Shown: positions 1 to 7,838, counted from the first letter of the stretch. The stretch: 32,960 bases of DNA from Faecalicatena contorta (GCF_021531895.1 NZ_JAFBIX010000030.1:1-32960), one strand, 5' to 3'. Notes: generated by a model not told the origin, from the letters alone. Translations and numbers: made by a program.

Positions 1-15
1 TATTATTCTTTTCAT
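1..15 (-). CDS. 5' end of a gene running off the left edge
   Basis: Only the first five codons (Met-Lys-Arg-Ile-Ile) lie in the window. On the minus strand an AAAGGAGG ribosome binding site stands 8 nt before the ATG whose first base is position 15, so the start is well supported. It lies 126 bp beyond the stop of the ABC permease, in the same direction. It is probably the next gene of the sugar-transport operon, where a glycoside hydrolase is commonly found, but nothing visible shows its function. Confidence 0.6.
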
Positions 16-38
16 ATAAGTGGCCTCCTTTTGTATGC

Positions 39-54
39 GGTAATCCCTGTTACC
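39..54. repeat. short inverted repeat before the left-edge gene
   Basis: GGTAA and TTACC arms enclose 6 nt, 24 nt upstream of the start codon of the truncated minus-strand gene. A minus-strand TTGACA lies about 10 nt further upstream, with only a poor -10 (GATTAC) at 17 nt spacing. It could be an operator or a small processing hairpin between operon genes. The arms are short, so chance is possible. Confidence 0.25.
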
Positions 55-141
55 ATTAATCTTGTCAATTAACAGTTTACAGGTAAATCCACGAACCTAC
101 AAACGTGAGGTCACTTCATATTATCTTTGAATAATATTGTA

Positions 142-990
142 TTATTTTACTGCACCATTTACAACACCATTAATAATCTGTTTCTGACATACAATATAGA
201 ACAGAAGAATTGGAATCAGTGATAGTAAATAAGAAGCAAAAGCCAGATTGTAGTTGGTGCCGAACTGTGTCTGGAAAGTTAACTGTGCAAGAGGCAGAGT
301 GTTTGTTCCCGTTCCGGACATGATGACCAGAGGGGTCATTACATCGTTCCAGGTTCCGAGAGCAGTCAGTACGGCAACGGTTGCGTGCATGGGTTTCATG
401 ATTGGGAAGATTACTTTCCAGTAAGTTGTCCATGTAGTTGCACCGTCCACGTAGGCGGCTTCTTCCAGTGCAATTGGAATGTTCTTTAAATAGCCGGAGT
501 AGAGCATAACATTCATCGGCATATAGAACACTAAATAACATAATATAACTCCAAACCAGTTGTCAATTCCCATTTGTGCGGTTTGTTTTACCAGAGGCAT
601 CATAAGGATGGCAAATGGTACGAACATACCACTCACAATGTAAAGGTATGATAACTTGTAGAACTTGCTATGAGCCATAGCTCTTCCAATGGCATATCCC
701 GCCAGAGAATGAATCAGGATTGCCAGAACTACAGTAGTGACTGTAATCAGAACGCTGTACCCAAGAGAATGCCAGAAATCTGTTACTCGCATAGCTTCTG
801 CAAAATTTTCCAGACTCCAGGTACCTGGCAGACTTAAAGCTCCGGCAATATCATTGGTCATTTCAGATGGTTTTTTAAATGCAATTACGATTGCCATATA
901 AAGCGGAAAGATTACCGTTACACAGCCAAGAATTAATAATATAGTGACAGGCCAGTTTGTAGCGGCAGCAACTTTGTTTTTCTTTTTCAT
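142..990 (-). CDS. carbohydrate ABC transporter permease, MalG type
   Basis: Inner-membrane permease of a CUT1-family sugar importer, 282 aa, the usual length for the MalG-like partner. A hydrophobic segment follows a short basic N-terminus (residues about 13-35), and about six membrane helices can be read in all. The cytoplasmic EAA loop is visible near residues 177-198 (EEAAYVDGATTWTTYWKVIF), the site that docks the ATPase. The start codon shares one base with the stop of the upstream permease (TAATG), so translation is probably coupled. No ATP-binding subunit is nearby; in Firmicutes such importers usually share an MsmX-like ATPase encoded elsewhere. The substrate cannot be read from the sequence. 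Confidence 0.93.
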   Translation of the reverse strand: MKKKNKVAAATNWPVTILLILGCVTVIFPLYMAIVIAFKKPSEMTNDIAGALSLPGTWSLENFAEAMRVTDFWHSLGYSVLITVTTVVLAILIHSLAGYAIGRAMAHSKFYKLSYLYIVSGMFVPFAILMMPLVKQTAQMGIDNWFGVILCYLVFYMPMNVMLYSGYLKNIPIALEEAAYVDGATTWTTYWKVIFPIMKPMHATVAVLTALGTWNDVMTPLVIMSGTGTNTLPLAQLTFQTQFGTNYNLAFASYLLSLIPILLFYIVCQKQIINGVVNGAVK

Positions 991-1841
991 TATAACTGTT
1001 CCTCCTTCTTTCCCATAAAATTAAGCTGGAATACGGAGATGGCTACGATTACCACAAAGAAGATAACCGCGTTGGCACTCTGAAAACCAAACTGACCGCC
1101 TCCAATACCATTGTTATAGATCAGATAAGAGATAGACTCGGTACTCTGTGCAGGACCTCCTTTGGTCAAAGCCATAATCTGGTCAAATACCATAAGGAAA
1201 TCTTTCATGCTTAATACCATGTTAATGCTCAAAAACGGAATAATCAGTGGGAGAGTCAGTGACTTAAAACTTTTCCATCCGGTAGCACCATCGATAGCAC
1301 CTGCTTCATACACGTCTTCTGGAACTGTCTGCAGACCTGAGATATAGATCAAAGTAGTCTGTGCAATTGCCTGCCATGAGGCAACGATTACGATAGCGAT
1401 CCATGCAGTATTGGTGCTGGAGAGCATACTGGAAGTGCTTGTGACTGCCGGAAGAATATAGGTGAATATATATCCGAAAATATAACCGACAACCAGGCCA
1501 CCAAGAATTCTCGGCACAAAATAGATACCACGCAGAGTACTTTTGGCTTTGATCTTGCTGTTCAGGCCAAGTGCAAGAATCAGAGCGATAATATTCGTAA
1601 TAATTGTTGCAAGAATTGCAAATTTAAAAGTAAAAAGATAAGATTTTCCTACGCGGGCGTCAGTGAACAGGTCAATATAGTTGCGCAGACCAACAATGTC
1701 ATAACTTCCAAATCCTTTGAAGTTTGTAAAACTGTACATGAATCCTTTGATCAAAGGAAGCGTATTAAAGCAGAAGAACAGTAATAAAACGGGGATTGTG
1801 ATTAACAGGAATGTCTGGTTTCTGCTAAGTTTTTTCTTCAT
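990..1841 (-). CDS. carbohydrate ABC transporter permease, MalF/UgpA type
   Basis: Second membrane subunit of the sugar importer, 283 aa. It has a basic N-terminus followed by a hydrophobic helix (about residues 10-32) and several further membrane spans. The EAA loop is near residues 178-200 (VYEAGAIDGATGWKSFKSLT). It lies between the binding-protein gene and the MalG-type permease, with one-base TAATG overlaps on both sides, so the three form one tightly coupled operon read leftward. Family membership and the importer role are secure; whether the substrate is an oligosaccharide, glycoside or other sugar is not visible. Confidence 0.93.
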   Translation of the reverse strand: MKKKLSRNQTFLLITIPVLLLFFCFNTLPLIKGFMYSFTNFKGFGSYDIVGLRNYIDLFTDARVGKSYLFTFKFAILATIITNIIALILALGLNSKIKAKSTLRGIYFVPRILGGLVVGYIFGYIFTYILPAVTSTSSMLSSTNTAWIAIVIVASWQAIAQTTLIYISGLQTVPEDVYEAGAIDGATGWKSFKSLTLPLIIPFLSINMVLSMKDFLMVFDQIMALTKGGPAQSTESISYLIYNNGIGGGQFGFQSANAVIFFVVIVAISVFQLNFMGKKEEQL

Positions 1842-3124
1842 TATTCATTCCCTCCATTTTCTTCATATTCCTGTACCTTACGGATAATGTCACGATTATA
1901 ACGCTCCCAGTCAGAATCAAATTTTTTCAAAAATGCATTGACATCACCGTTGATTAAAAATGTCTGAATCTGTGCATCGACAGACATTTCGGCAGGATAG
2001 TAGTGGTCTTGGTAATCAGCCATTTTTCCTTCTTTAATGTAAGAAGCCATACCATTTAAGACTTCTGGAAGTTCAAAATCGCCTTCTTTACAAGGGACGG
2101 CACTTTGATCATTCAGATAGATCTGGATGGTTTCATCTTTTAACAGATATCGTAATACCTCATAAGCGGCTTCTTTGTTCTCGCAGTCGTTTGTAACACA
2201 GAACTGAAGATCAATTCCGGAATTCAGAATATTTACGTCAGCATTGTTATTCCCCGGCATTACGAAAGAATCAATATTCATATCCGGGTTTACGGACTGA
2301 ATCTGAGGGACTGCATAGTTACCAATAGTGTACATGGCAGATTCTCCATTTGCGAATGCGGTACAGGCATCATTATAGTTATACGCATAAGGATCTTCAG
2401 GACCATAAGGAAGTAATTCTAACATTTTTTCTGACACTTCTCTGTACTCATCTGAAAAAGTTGTTTCTCCCCGGTTCACTTGTTGGCAGACATCGGCAGG
2501 AGCCAGATCTACAGCAAGAGAGTTCCATGGAGCAAGGCAAGTCCAAGTGTCTTTGAAACCAAAATACAGCGGCTGGATTCCAGATGCCTGAATCTCATCG
2601 CACAATGCTATAAATTCATCCCAGGTGGTAGGAATATCCCAGTTATGCTCATCGAACATATCTTTGTTGTAGAGGATTCCCGCGGCATTGGCAACATAAG
2701 GAACGGAATAGACACCTTCTTCTGGAACATATTCCAGATTCTTGGCAATTTTAAGATAAGCGGGTTTGATGTCAGAGATTCCTTCAAAATCAGAAATATC
2801 CATCAACATATCGGAGTCGATGAAAGAAGAGAAATTAACATCTCCTCCAATACCGATAATGTCAGGGACATCTTCTTTGATAAAACGTGTTTTTAAGACA
2901 GTCATAGCATCGTTAGGAGATTCGATTTCCAGGACAATATCGTCATGGGTTGCATTGAATTCTTCTTCCATCTTTTCGAAAGCTTTGACTGCCTCTGGTT
3001 TGTACTGTACAAGATTAATATGGATTTTCCCGTCTTTCCCGGAAGAATTTCCGCAGCCGGTAGCAGCAACCATACCGGTTAAGACTGTAATCATAAGGAG
3101 TACAGTAACTAGTTTCTTTTTCAT
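1841..3124 (-). CDS. extracellular sugar-binding lipoprotein of an ABC importer
   Basis: Solute-binding protein of the CUT1 importer, 427 aa, a normal family length. The N-terminus is a lipoprotein signal peptide: KKK, a hydrophobic stretch, then a lipobox ending Thr-Gly-Cys with the lipidated Cys at residue 24, followed by a Gly/Ser-rich linker. The mature part carries family features such as the segment GILYNKDMFDEHNWDIPTTW near residues 149-168. It is first in the operon, behind a minus-strand promoter at 3166-3194 and opposite an AraC regulator that probably controls it. The ligand is unknown; the aromatic residues scattered through the protein fit carbohydrate stacking, but that is inference. 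Confidence 0.93.
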   Translation of the reverse strand: MKKKLVTVLLMITVLTGMVAATGCGNSSGKDGKIHINLVQYKPEAVKAFEKMEEEFNATHDDIVLEIESPNDAMTVLKTRFIKEDVPDIIGIGGDVNFSSFIDSDMLMDISDFEGISDIKPAYLKIAKNLEYVPEEGVYSVPYVANAAGILYNKDMFDEHNWDIPTTWDEFIALCDEIQASGIQPLYFGFKDTWTCLAPWNSLAVDLAPADVCQQVNRGETTFSDEYREVSEKMLELLPYGPEDPYAYNYNDACTAFANGESAMYTIGNYAVPQIQSVNPDMNIDSFVMPGNNNADVNILNSGIDLQFCVTNDCENKEAAYEVLRYLLKDETIQIYLNDQSAVPCKEGDFELPEVLNGMASYIKEGKMADYQDHYYPAEMSVDAQIQTFLINGDVNAFLKKFDSDWERYNRDIIRKVQEYEENGGNE

Positions 3125-3165
3125 TTCACACCTCTCCTTTGCATGAATTATTGTTTCTAATCGAA

Positions 3166-3194
3166 ATCATAGCAGTGGCGAAAAAAAAGGTAAA
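3166..3194 (-). promoter_or_regulatory. sigma-A-type promoter of the sugar ABC operon
   Basis: On the minus strand TTTACC (3189-3194) and TATGAT (3166-3171) are 17 nt apart, about 42 nt upstream of the binding-protein start. A 9-bp element (3217-3225) matching the inverse of a site at the araC promoter lies just upstream of this -35, where an AraC activator would bind. Confidence 0.5.
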
Positions 3195-3216
3195 TATTTC
3201 TATGTGTGTGGTTTGT

Positions 3217-3269
3217 TACCAAAATTCGTGATTGTTCGAAAATGGTTGAAGTATAGACGCATTTTGGTA
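3217..3269. promoter_or_regulatory. pair of inverted 9-bp sites between divergent promoters
   Basis: TACCAAAAT at 3217-3225 and its exact reverse complement ATTTTGGTA at 3261-3269 lie 44 bp apart centre to centre, about four helical turns. The right copy abuts the -10 of the araC promoter; the left copy lies upstream of the -35 of the sugar operon. Candidate binding sites for the adjacent AraC-family protein. Seen in sequence; the binding role is inferred. Confidence 0.45.
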
Positions 3270-3275
3270 TATAAT
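3246..3275 (+). promoter_or_regulatory. promoter of the araC-type regulator gene
   Basis: TTGAAG (3246-3251), an 18-nt spacer and TATAAT (3270-3275) point toward the regulator. The predicted leader is about 80 nt before the ATG at 3363. Confidence 0.55.
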
Positions 3276-3362
3276 TAGCTTAAATATAAAAAGTTTGTTA
3301 AAAATAGATAAAATAAAATCAGTAAATTGTGAAAAATACACAAAAACAAAGGCGGTGTTAGG

Positions 3363-4244
3363 ATGTCTGATTTGTTGTTTTCTGTTTTTCAGGACGAACG
3401 TTTTATGGATTTAACAATTTATCAATATGGTTATGAAAAATGCAGCTCTCTGCATTCTTTCGGACCATTTGTAAGGAATCATTATCTGTTTCACTATGTG
3501 ATCTCTGGCAAGGGTACACTGTACGCAGATGATGAAAGGTATAATTCGACTATTTACCAGATATCTGGCGGAAGCGGTTTTTTGCTTTTCCCAGAATATG
3601 CAAATATGTATTCCGCGGATAAGGATGAACCGTGGGAATATATCTGGATTGAATTTGGCGGACTTCGTGCAAAAGAATGTATAGAGATGGCCGGACTTTC
3701 TCAGAAAAATCCTATCTATGTACCGGATACACCACAGCATGGAGAAGAGTTGAAATGTCAGATGTTTACATTTATAGAGAATCAGAATGCGTCTTCGTTA
3801 AATCTGATTGGACGTCTGTATCTGTTTTTAGACAATTTGATTCAATATTCGACATCCAGAAAGCAGCTGCAGGGTGGAAAATTAAGCGAGTTTTACGCCA
3901 GAGAGGCAGTTAACTTTATTGAGCAGAATTATGCCCGGAATATCACGGTAGAAGATATGGCCAAGAGATGCAAGTTAGACCGTAGCTATTTTGGAAAAGT
4001 ATTCAAGATTACGGTGGGAAAATCTCCGCAGGAATTTTTGATCCAGTATCGAATGACCAAGGCAGCAGAAGCGCTTACGCTTACCAATGCGACCGTTGGA
4101 GATATTGGAATCTCCGTAGGATATCCAAATCTATTACATTTTTCAAGAGCATTTAAAACCGTGTATGGAATATCTCCAAGAGAATTCCGGCAGAAAAATA
4201 AAATTGTGGATCATAGAATGAAGGATATATCAATAATAGATTGA
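3363..4244 (+). CDS. AraC-family transcriptional regulator
   Basis: 293-aa regulator with the usual two-part layout. Residues about 30-100 form a cupin-like sugar-sensing domain, with the typical RNHYLFHYVISGKG region and a WEYIWIEFGG strand. Residues about 178-278 form the double helix-turn-helix; key pieces are ITVEDMAKRCKLDRSYFGKVF and VGDIGISVGYPNLLHFSRAF, followed by a GISPREFRQ end typical of MsmR/RafR-like activators. A GGCGGT-type site precedes the ATG. It is divergent from the sugar ABC operon with 238 bp between them, so it is most likely that operon's sugar-responsive regulator. The effector is not known. Confidence 0.93.
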   Translation: MSDLLFSVFQDERFMDLTIYQYGYEKCSSLHSFGPFVRNHYLFHYVISGKGTLYADDERYNSTIYQISGGSGFLLFPEYANMYSADKDEPWEYIWIEFGGLRAKECIEMAGLSQKNPIYVPDTPQHGEELKCQMFTFIENQNASSLNLIGRLYLFLDNLIQYSTSRKQLQGGKLSEFYAREAVNFIEQNYARNITVEDMAKRCKLDRSYFGKVFKITVGKSPQEFLIQYRMTKAAEALTLTNATVGDIGISVGYPNLLHFSRAFKTVYGISPREFRQKNKIVDHRMKDISIID

Positions 4245-4269
4245 CAATCTTCTACAAATTAGGTATCAT
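4241..4269 (+). promoter_or_regulatory. strong promoter of the acyl-CoA ligase gene
   Basis: TTGACA (4241-4246), exactly 17 nt, TATCAT (4264-4269). The -35 overlaps the stop codon of the AraC gene (TGA at 4242-4244), so the ligase gene has its own transcription start instead of relying on readthrough. Confidence 0.65.
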
Positions 4270-4271
4270 AA

Positions 4272-4319
4272 ACTTTAATGAGTAAAAGCGTTAAAGTGCC
4301 GAAATTTATAATATTCGGC
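4272..4319. promoter_or_regulatory. two adjacent inverted repeats at the ligase transcription start
   Basis: ACTTTAA (4272-4278) pairs with TTAAAGT (4291-4297) across 12 nt. Directly after it, GCCGAA (4298-4303) pairs with TTCGGC (4314-4319) across 10 nt. Both lie between the -10 and the AAAGGGGA ribosome binding site. The first is a candidate operator over the transcription start. The second could be an operator or a 5' leader hairpin. Confidence 0.45.
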
Positions 4320-4338
4320 ATGGAAAGGGGATTTTCAA

Positions 4339-5973
4339 ATGCCGATTACAGATATCTTGGAGAAGAATTGTCGTCTGTACGGAGATGATGTGTGTCTGGT
4401 AGAGATTAATCCAGAGATGCCAGAGACAAGACGAGTAACATGGAAGGAATATGAGCTGATTGAGCCAGTACGTGCACCGTATCACCGTCGTGAGATTACA
4501 TGGAATGTGTTTAATGAGAAGGCCAACCGTTTTGCCAACCTTTTGTTGGAAAGAGGTGTGAAAAAAGGTGATAAAGTAGCTATTTTGTTGATGAATTGTC
4601 TGGAGTGGCTGCCGATTTATTTTGGGGTTTTAAAGACAGGCGCTTTGGCAGTGCCGTTGAATTTCCGCTATTCTGCTGAAGAAATTAAATATTGTGTAGA
4701 ACTGGCAGAAGTAGATGTGCTGGTGTTTGGACCAGAATTTATCGGACGAGTAGAAGAGATCGCTGATGATATCAGCCAACACAGACTTTTATATTATGTA
4801 GGAGATGGATGCCCTGGGTTTGCAGAAGACTATACGATACATTCTGCAAATTGTTCCAGCCAGTCTCCGAAGATTGATATCAATGATGAAGACTATGCTG
4901 CGATATATTTTTCATCTGGAACGACAGGTTTTCCGAAAGCAATTTTACATACTCACCAGGCATTGATGCATTCTGCGAAAGTAGAGCAGAATCATCATGG
5001 CCAGACAAAAGATGATGTATTCTTATGTATTCCTCCTCTTTATCATACGGGGGCGAAGATGCATTGGTTCGGAAGTTTTCTGACAGGAGGAAAAGCAGTT
5101 CTTCTGAAGGGAACAAATCCGGAATTTATTCTTCGGGCAGTATCGGAAGAAAAATGTACGATTGTGTGGCTGTTAGTTCCATGGGCACAGGATCTTCTGC
5201 TTGCTCTTGACAGTGGTAAGATTAATCTTGATGATTATCAATTGGATCAATGGCGCCTGATGCATATTGGTGCACAGCCTGTACCGCCAAGCCTTATTAA
5301 GCATTGGAAAGAGTACTTCCCACATCATCAGTATGATACGAATTATGGGTTAAGTGAGTCTATAGGACCAGGATGTGTTCATCTGGGAGTTGAGAATATT
5401 CATAAGGTTGGTGCTATTGGAAAAGCCGGTTATGGATGGGAAACAAAGATCATTGATGATAACGGAAATCCAGTGAAGCGGGGAGAGACTGGTGAACTTG
5501 CTGTCAAAGGTCCCGGAGTCATGGTAGAATATTACAATGACAAGAAAGCAACGGAAGAAGTTTTGCACGATGGATGGCTTTATACAGGCGATATGGCAAT
5601 GGAAGATGAAGATGGATTTATCTTCCTGGTAGACAGAAAGAAAGATGTGATTATCAGTGGTGGAGAGAATATATATCCGGTGCAGATAGAAGATTTTCTC
5701 CGTACAAATGATGCGATTCTGGATGTGGCAGTTATTGGTCTCCCAGATCATCGACTTGGAGAGATTGCAGCAGCGATCATCTCTTTAAAACCAGACGTTG
5801 TCTGTACAGAAGAAGATATCAATGAATTCTGTAAAAAGCTTCCGCGATATAAACGTCCACGTAAGATTATTTTTGCAGATGTTCCGCGTAATGCAACCGG
5901 AAAGATTGAAAAGCCTAAGTTAAGAGAGATGTACGGTGCCGCGAAGTTAGTAGAAGAGCAAAACCGCAGCTAA
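4339..5973 (+). CDS. AMP-forming acyl-CoA synthetase/ligase
   Basis: Class I adenylate-forming enzyme, 544 aa, activating a carboxylic acid with ATP and CoA. Motifs are all present: P-loop SSGTTGFPKA at about 192-201, NYGLSE at 335-340, YTGD at 415-418, DRKKDVIISGGENIYP at 432-447, and the C-terminal catalytic lysine in NATGK (Lys522). The N-terminus is unusual: an ITW-type motif appears twice, as RRVTWKEYE (about 31-39) and REITWNVFNEKANRF (about 51-65), giving some 20 extra residues. The start ATG has AAAGGGGA before it. Substrate could be a fatty, aromatic, carnitine-like or bile acid; the sequence does not decide. It stands alone, with its own promoter and terminator. Confidence 0.92.
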   Translation: MPITDILEKNCRLYGDDVCLVEINPEMPETRRVTWKEYELIEPVRAPYHRREITWNVFNEKANRFANLLLERGVKKGDKVAILLMNCLEWLPIYFGVLKTGALAVPLNFRYSAEEIKYCVELAEVDVLVFGPEFIGRVEEIADDISQHRLLYYVGDGCPGFAEDYTIHSANCSSQSPKIDINDEDYAAIYFSSGTTGFPKAILHTHQALMHSAKVEQNHHGQTKDDVFLCIPPLYHTGAKMHWFGSFLTGGKAVLLKGTNPEFILRAVSEEKCTIVWLLVPWAQDLLLALDSGKINLDDYQLDQWRLMHIGAQPVPPSLIKHWKEYFPHHQYDTNYGLSESIGPGCVHLGVENIHKVGAIGKAGYGWETKIIDDNGNPVKRGETGELAVKGPGVMVEYYNDKKATEEVLHDGWLYTGDMAMEDEDGFIFLVDRKKDVIISGGENIYPVQIEDFLRTNDAILDVAVIGLPDHRLGEIAAAIISLKPDVVCTEEDINEFCKKLPRYKRPRKIIFADVPRNATGKIEKPKLREMYGAAKLVEEQNRS

Positions 5974-5992
5974 CTGATACATATAAGATAAT

Positions 5993-6043
5993 AAAAAGAT
6001 GCTGAAGAATACAGTGAAAAACTGTAACCTTCAGCATTTTTTT
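5993..6043. terminator. bidirectional terminator between convergent genes
   Basis: ATGCTGAAG (5999-6007) pairs with CTTCAGCAT (6029-6037), with an inner ACAG/CTGT stem. Seven T residues follow on the plus strand; on the minus strand the continuation CTTTTTATT is also T-rich. It serves the ligase from the left and the binding-protein gene from the right. Confidence 0.85.
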
Positions 6044-6044
6044 A

Positions 6045-7079
6045 TTATTTTGCAGCTTTCTTGGCAAATTCTGTTGTCACAAGATCTTCATAAGGAGCAC
6101 GTTCGGTGAGTTCTCCGGCATTTTCCAGAATATCTTGCAAAAGATCAAAACTATCTTCTTCAAAAATCAGATTATCCTTCCATGTGTCTTGATCATAGTA
6201 ACGTGTGACGATGGTCGTAATAGTATCCTGATCAGTTTCTTTGAACTGTGGTGCGATGATGGAAGCAATCTCTTCAGGCGTGTGAGTCTGTACGTAGTCC
6301 ATACCTTTCTGTAAAGCATTGGTGAAACCCTGGATGATATCTGGATGTTCATCAATATAGCTTTGCTTTGCAGAAAATGCGGTATATGGGACGTAACCGC
6401 TGTCAGTACCAAGAGAAGCGACAACGAAGCCTTTTCCTTCTTTTTCCAGATTCGTCGCGCCTGGTTCGAATTCAATTGTAAAGTCAGCCTGACCTTCGGA
6501 AAATGCGGCAGCAGTGGAACCAAAGTCTATGCTTTGATTGATATTCAGATCTTTGGATGGGTCAATGCCATTTTGCTTTAAGATATATTCAAATACCATT
6601 TCTGGCATGCCACCTTTTCGTCCTCCAAGTACATCTTTTCCCTTCAGTTCTTCCCAGGTAAAATCAGGCATCTCTTCACGGGCAACCAAAAAGTTCCCTG
6701 CTCGCTGGGTCAATTGGGCAAAGTTTACTACATAATCATTTGCCCCTTCATTGTAGGTGTAGATGGAAGCTTCGGATCCCATAAATCCGATATCAGCGCT
6801 GCCAGAGAGAACAGCGGTCATAGTCTTATCTGCGCCGAATCCAGTCTGAACAGTGAGTTCAATACCTTCCTCTTCAAAATATCCTTCTTCGATGGAGACA
6901 TACATAGGTGCGTAAAAGATAGAGTGTGCCACTTCGTTTAAGATTACTTTCGTAAGCTTTGTATCCGTGACAGATTCAGTACTTGTAGATTCAACATCTT
7001 GATTTTCTGAAGTACAGCCTAACAGAGCAGTAATCGCTATTGCAATTACCAGGAAAACGGAAACAGCTTTCTTTTTCAT
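6045..7079 (-). CDS. orphan ABC substrate-binding lipoprotein, NMT1/THI5 (SsuA/ThiY-like)
   Basis: 344-aa extracytoplasmic binding protein of the NMT1/THI5-like superfamily, whose members bind thiamine pyrimidine precursors, sulfonates, taurine or nitrate-like ligands. A lipoprotein signal is clear: KKK, hydrophobic core, lipobox Leu-Leu-Gly-Cys with Cys22. After it come the family's opening strand (VAHSIFYAPMYVSIEEGYFE) and GFGADKTMTAVLSGSADIGF. The ATG has an AAGGAGGA site. No permease or ATPase gene adjoins it, so its partners must lie elsewhere if it works in import. A thiamine-precursor role would be the first guess from fold alone, but no riboswitch is visible upstream. Confidence 0.88.
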   Translation of the reverse strand: MKKKAVSVFLVIAIAITALLGCTSENQDVESTSTESVTDTKLTKVILNEVAHSIFYAPMYVSIEEGYFEEEGIELTVQTGFGADKTMTAVLSGSADIGFMGSEASIYTYNEGANDYVVNFAQLTQRAGNFLVAREEMPDFTWEELKGKDVLGGRKGGMPEMVFEYILKQNGIDPSKDLNINQSIDFGSTAAAFSEGQADFTIEFEPGATNLEKEGKGFVVASLGTDSGYVPYTAFSAKQSYIDEHPDIIQGFTNALQKGMDYVQTHTPEEIASIIAPQFKETDQDTITTIVTRYYDQDTWKDNLIFEEDSFDLLQDILENAGELTERAPYEDLVTTEFAKKAAK

Positions 7080-7159
7080 GAATATCCTCCTTGAATTCCC
7101 TAATGCTATAATATATTCAAAAGAGAATATTGTGTGAAAATGAAAGATTAAAAAAGCTT

Positions 7160-7336
7160 TTATTGAAACATATTTTCGACGTAGTTGCGCATTTCATTGC
7201 GTGACTTTACTTGCCTTGCTCCATGAATAATACTTTTTTGTTCGGATTCGGGAAGCTGAGCAAATTTATTTAGAATGTCAGAATGTTGTGCAAGCTCCAT
7301 TGTAAATCCAATGGGAAGTTCTCGATTATCAATCAT
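7160..7336 (-). CDS. small conserved protein of unknown function, possible spore gene
   Basis: A 58-aa protein starting Met-Ile-Asp-Asn-Arg. This start is preferred over a 76-residue reading because GAGGTGATT sits 3 nt before it. The protein is rich in helix-forming residues and ends in a pattern like LPESEQKSII...VKSRNEMRNYVENMF, which I recognise loosely as recurring in small uncharacterised clostridial proteins, without a known function. A sigma-G-like promoter (GCATA, 17 nt, CATTCTA) lies just upstream at 7354-7382, which would give a leader of only about a dozen bases. Expression in the forespore is therefore an inference from the promoter match. Confidence 0.7.
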   Translation of the reverse strand: MIDNRELPIGFTMELAQHSDILNKFAQLPESEQKSIIHGARQVKSRNEMRNYVENMFQ

Positions 7337-7353
7337 TACAATCACCTCATGAA

Positions 7354-7382
7354 TAGAATGTGCATTTAATAGAAATTTATGC
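7354..7382 (-). promoter_or_regulatory. candidate sigma-G promoter for the 58-aa protein
   Basis: On the minus strand GCATA (7378-7382), 17 nt, CATTCTA (7354-7360). This fits the known sigma-G consensus GHATR / CATNHTA at normal spacing. No good sigma-A alternative was seen. Confidence 0.45.
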
Positions 7383-7427
7383 AGCGACATCGTTTCTTTT
7401 TGAATTTAATAAATGAATATCTGGTAT

Positions 7428-7456
7428 GAATAGGTTTGTGAAAAATATGCATACTA
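7428..7456 (+). promoter_or_regulatory. candidate sigma-G promoter for the small-protein cluster
   Basis: GAATA (7428-7432), 17 nt, CATACTA (7450-7456) fits GHATR / CATNHTA. It is divergent from the sigma-G-like promoter at 7354-7382. The predicted transcript would start almost at the AAAGGAGG site (7463-7470), an unusually short leader that tempers confidence. Confidence 0.45.
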
Positions 7457-7475
7457 CTTTTGAAAGGAGGAGTAC

Positions 7476-7631
7476 ATGATGATCGAGATAGATTCTTCAA
7501 TAACAAATGATTCTCCTGGTATTGCTTACGCCAACCTTTCAGAAGAAATGTGTGAAAAAATCACAAAATTAGAACAGACGATTCAGAAAGAGACAGGAGA
7601 AAAGATTGCCCTTGTGGCATATCTTGTCTAA
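7476..7631 (+). CDS. 51-aa small protein, first gene of a three-gene cluster
   Basis: An AAAGGAGG site stands 5 nt before tandem ATG codons at 7476 and 7479, and the frame runs 51 codons to TAA. The N-terminal part contains SSITNDSPGIAYANLSEEM, and a charged helix follows (EKITKLEQTIQKETGEKIAL). It has no Cys beyond one (residue 26) and no membrane segment. I do not recognise a characterised family. The strong ribosome binding site, coding-like composition and sigma-G-like promoter just upstream make it a likely real gene, possibly made in the forespore. Confidence 0.6.
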   Translation: MMIEIDSSITNDSPGIAYANLSEEMCEKITKLEQTIQKETGEKIALVAYLV

Positions 7632-7661
7632 AAATGCACGAACAACAGGAGGATTATATGC

Positions 7662-7838
7662 ATGAAAGAAAAGTCTTCGTTTACAACAGAAAAACCAATT
7701 GATTACACACAGACCAAAGATGCTTATGAGGGAAACAGGGAGTCTTCCATCTATCAGGATTCTCCGATTCCATCAGAGAAAAAGCCTGGCAAGAAGGAAT
7801 ATAATGATGGAATGAGCAGGGAAAATAGGTATGAATGA
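7662..7838 (+). CDS. 58-aa very hydrophilic small protein, spore-protein-like
   Basis: The start ATG at 7662 is chosen because AGGAGG ends 10 nt earlier and the frame stays open for 58 codons; the ATG 4 nt upstream gives only 14 codons. The product is almost without hydrophobic residues and is rich in Lys, Glu, Ser, Asp, Pro and Tyr (for example KDAYEGNRESSIYQDSPIP). It is probably unstructured, as are several small acid-soluble spore proteins, although no SASP family signature is visible. It overlaps the next frame by 8 nt, and the two are probably translationally coupled. Function unknown. Confidence 0.55.
   Translation: MKEKSSFTTEKPIDYTQTKDAYEGNRESSIYQDSPIPSEKKPGKKEYNDGMSRENRYE

Noticed and set aside
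2480-2896. Plus-strand 138-codon frame
   Set aside because: Antisense to the sugar-binding lipoprotein gene, which has signal peptide, ribosome site and family motifs.
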